Origin: JBCCFW01 sp039029535
Lineage (GTDB): Bacteria; Acidobacteriota; JBCCFW01
Length of the DNA: 14,510 nt
Assembly: GCA_039029535.1 (NCBI GenBank)
Contig: JBCCFW010000181.1
Coordinates: 1 to 14,510 of the forward strand
Direction of reading: 5' to 3'
Shown: positions 14,041-14,510 of the stretch, piece after piece
How positions within the stretch are numbered: the first letter of the stretch is position 1
How the letters are laid out: the number at the start of each line of letters is the position of its first letter
Made by a program: the position numbers and the translations under genes
Notes under the pieces: generated by a model
Seen by the model: the letters and a program-made list of their open reading frames with translations, nothing else
Databases searched by the model: none
Told to the model about the DNA's origin: nothing

Positions 14041-14160
14041 AGCCCGCTCCGAGCATCGCCGTCGTCGCGGCGCCTCACGTGAGATCCCGCGGCGCCCGCA
14101 ACGCGACCGCGCCGACCCGTGACGCAGGCTCCTGAGATCCCAAGGCCGCTGCTCCCGCGG

Positions 14161-14436
14161 TCAGTCCGTCGTCTCGCGCTCGATGCGCTTGATGACAGGG
14201 ATCCAGACCGCCAGGCAGATCGCGGCGACGATGAGCTTCTGCACGGTGGTCAGCGACCGGGCGATGACGGGGTAGAGCATGACCACGTTGCCCAAGGAGT
14301 GGAGAGCCGCGCAGAGCGCGATCGATCGCGAGGCCCGCGCGACCTCGCCCAGGCCGGCGCTGGCCGCGATGAGAGCGGGCAGCAGGATCCACCGTGGGTC
14401 ACCGTCGGCACGCAGGAAGAACCAGTTGGAGCCCAC
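14161..14436 (-). CDS. Small multi-pass membrane protein, unknown function
   Basis: The 91-residue frame from GTG 14436 shows about three membrane segments (WILLPALIAASAGL; SIALCAALHSLGNVVMLYPVIA; LIVAAICLAVWIPVI) and ends with a charged tail IKRIERETTD. No ribosome binding site precedes the GTG, and the same frame stays open to the right edge without another ATG, GTG or TTG. So the gene may start outside the window, start at this GTG, or be a shortened remnant. I do not recognise a family. Confidence 0.55.
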   Translation of the reverse strand: MGSNWFFLRADGDPRWILLPALIAASAGLGEVARASRSIALCAALHSLGNVVMLYPVIARSLTTVQKLIVAAICLAVWIPVIKRIERETTD

Positions 14437-14442
14437 ACCGCG

Positions 14443-14460
14443 GGTTCGCGCGGTTCGCGC
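14443..14460. repeat. Perfect 9-bp tandem duplication
   Basis: GGTTCGCGC is repeated twice in tandem (14443-14451 and 14452-14460) just upstream of the membrane protein GTG. It may be part of the divergent promoter region or a small slippage product. Confidence 0.5.
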
Positions 14461-14503
14461 GCCAGGGAATTGCGGCCTCAGGCAAGGAGAGAGGAGGAAG
14501 TCG

Positions 14504-14510
14504 ATGCTCG
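14504..14510 (+). CDS. First codons of a rightward gene leaving the window
   Basis: ATG at 14504 is preceded by a purine-rich GAGAGAGGAGG run ending 6 nt before it, the strongest Shine-Dalgarno sequence in the window, so a plus-strand gene probably starts here. Only two codons and one base are visible; nothing can be said about the product. Confidence 0.35.

Noticed and set aside
14075..14084. CTCACGTGAG perfect palindrome
   Set aside because: A 10-bp palindrome of this kind is expected by chance in windows of this size, and no second copy or clear promoter context was found.

Overview
This is a GC-rich (roughly 70% by eye) bacterial chromosomal window, densely coding, with GTG/TTG starts, short 4-bp ATGA/GTGA overlaps and strong codon-position bias. 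A three-gene proton-translocating transhydrogenase, an NhaA antiporter and a Sec-type secreted phosphoesterase indicate an ordinary cell-envelope physiology. The soluble kinase / PEGA-like / FGE-sulfatase-like fusion and the long secreted FG-GAP protein are architectures I associate mainly with Myxococcota and Planctomycetota. That assignment is an inference; no rRNA or other taxonomic marker is present. I see no tRNA, rRNA, CRISPR array, transposase or integrase.

Left part (1-4163): the 5' end of a lipoprotein gene leaves the left edge on the minus strand. It is divergent from a cupin-AraC regulator. A strong hairpin separates this regulator from the convergent pntAA-pntAB-pntB operon, which encodes the NAD(P) transhydrogenase.

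Middle part (4164-8933): divergent from pnt, an AT-rich palindromic operator candidate precedes a two-gene unit of an ABM-fold protein and an ArsR-type repressor, joined by a GTGA overlap. A 354-bp stretch follows with a 25-bp perfect palindrome, a second related half-diverged site 22 bp further on, and a possible 50-codon ORF that overlaps the start of nhaA by ATGA. nhaA converges on and overlaps the gene of a secreted calcineurin-like phosphoesterase that carries seven DxDGDG repeats.

Right part (8934-14510): a subtilisin-family protease without a signal peptide is divergent from a Ser/Thr kinase fused to a PEGA-like and an FGE-sulfatase-like domain. The kinase gene ends tail to tail (8 bp overlap) with a minus-strand gene for an unrecognised 203-residue, Trp- and Ser/Thr-rich protein. 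Clusters of TTAC half-sites at 10-12 bp spacing lie upstream of both the protease and the 203-residue protein genes. I found this arrangement nowhere else in the window. It suggests that kinase, protease and unknown protein form one regulated module, and it is the best candidate here for an undescribed system. A small membrane protein and the first codons of a rightward gene end the window.
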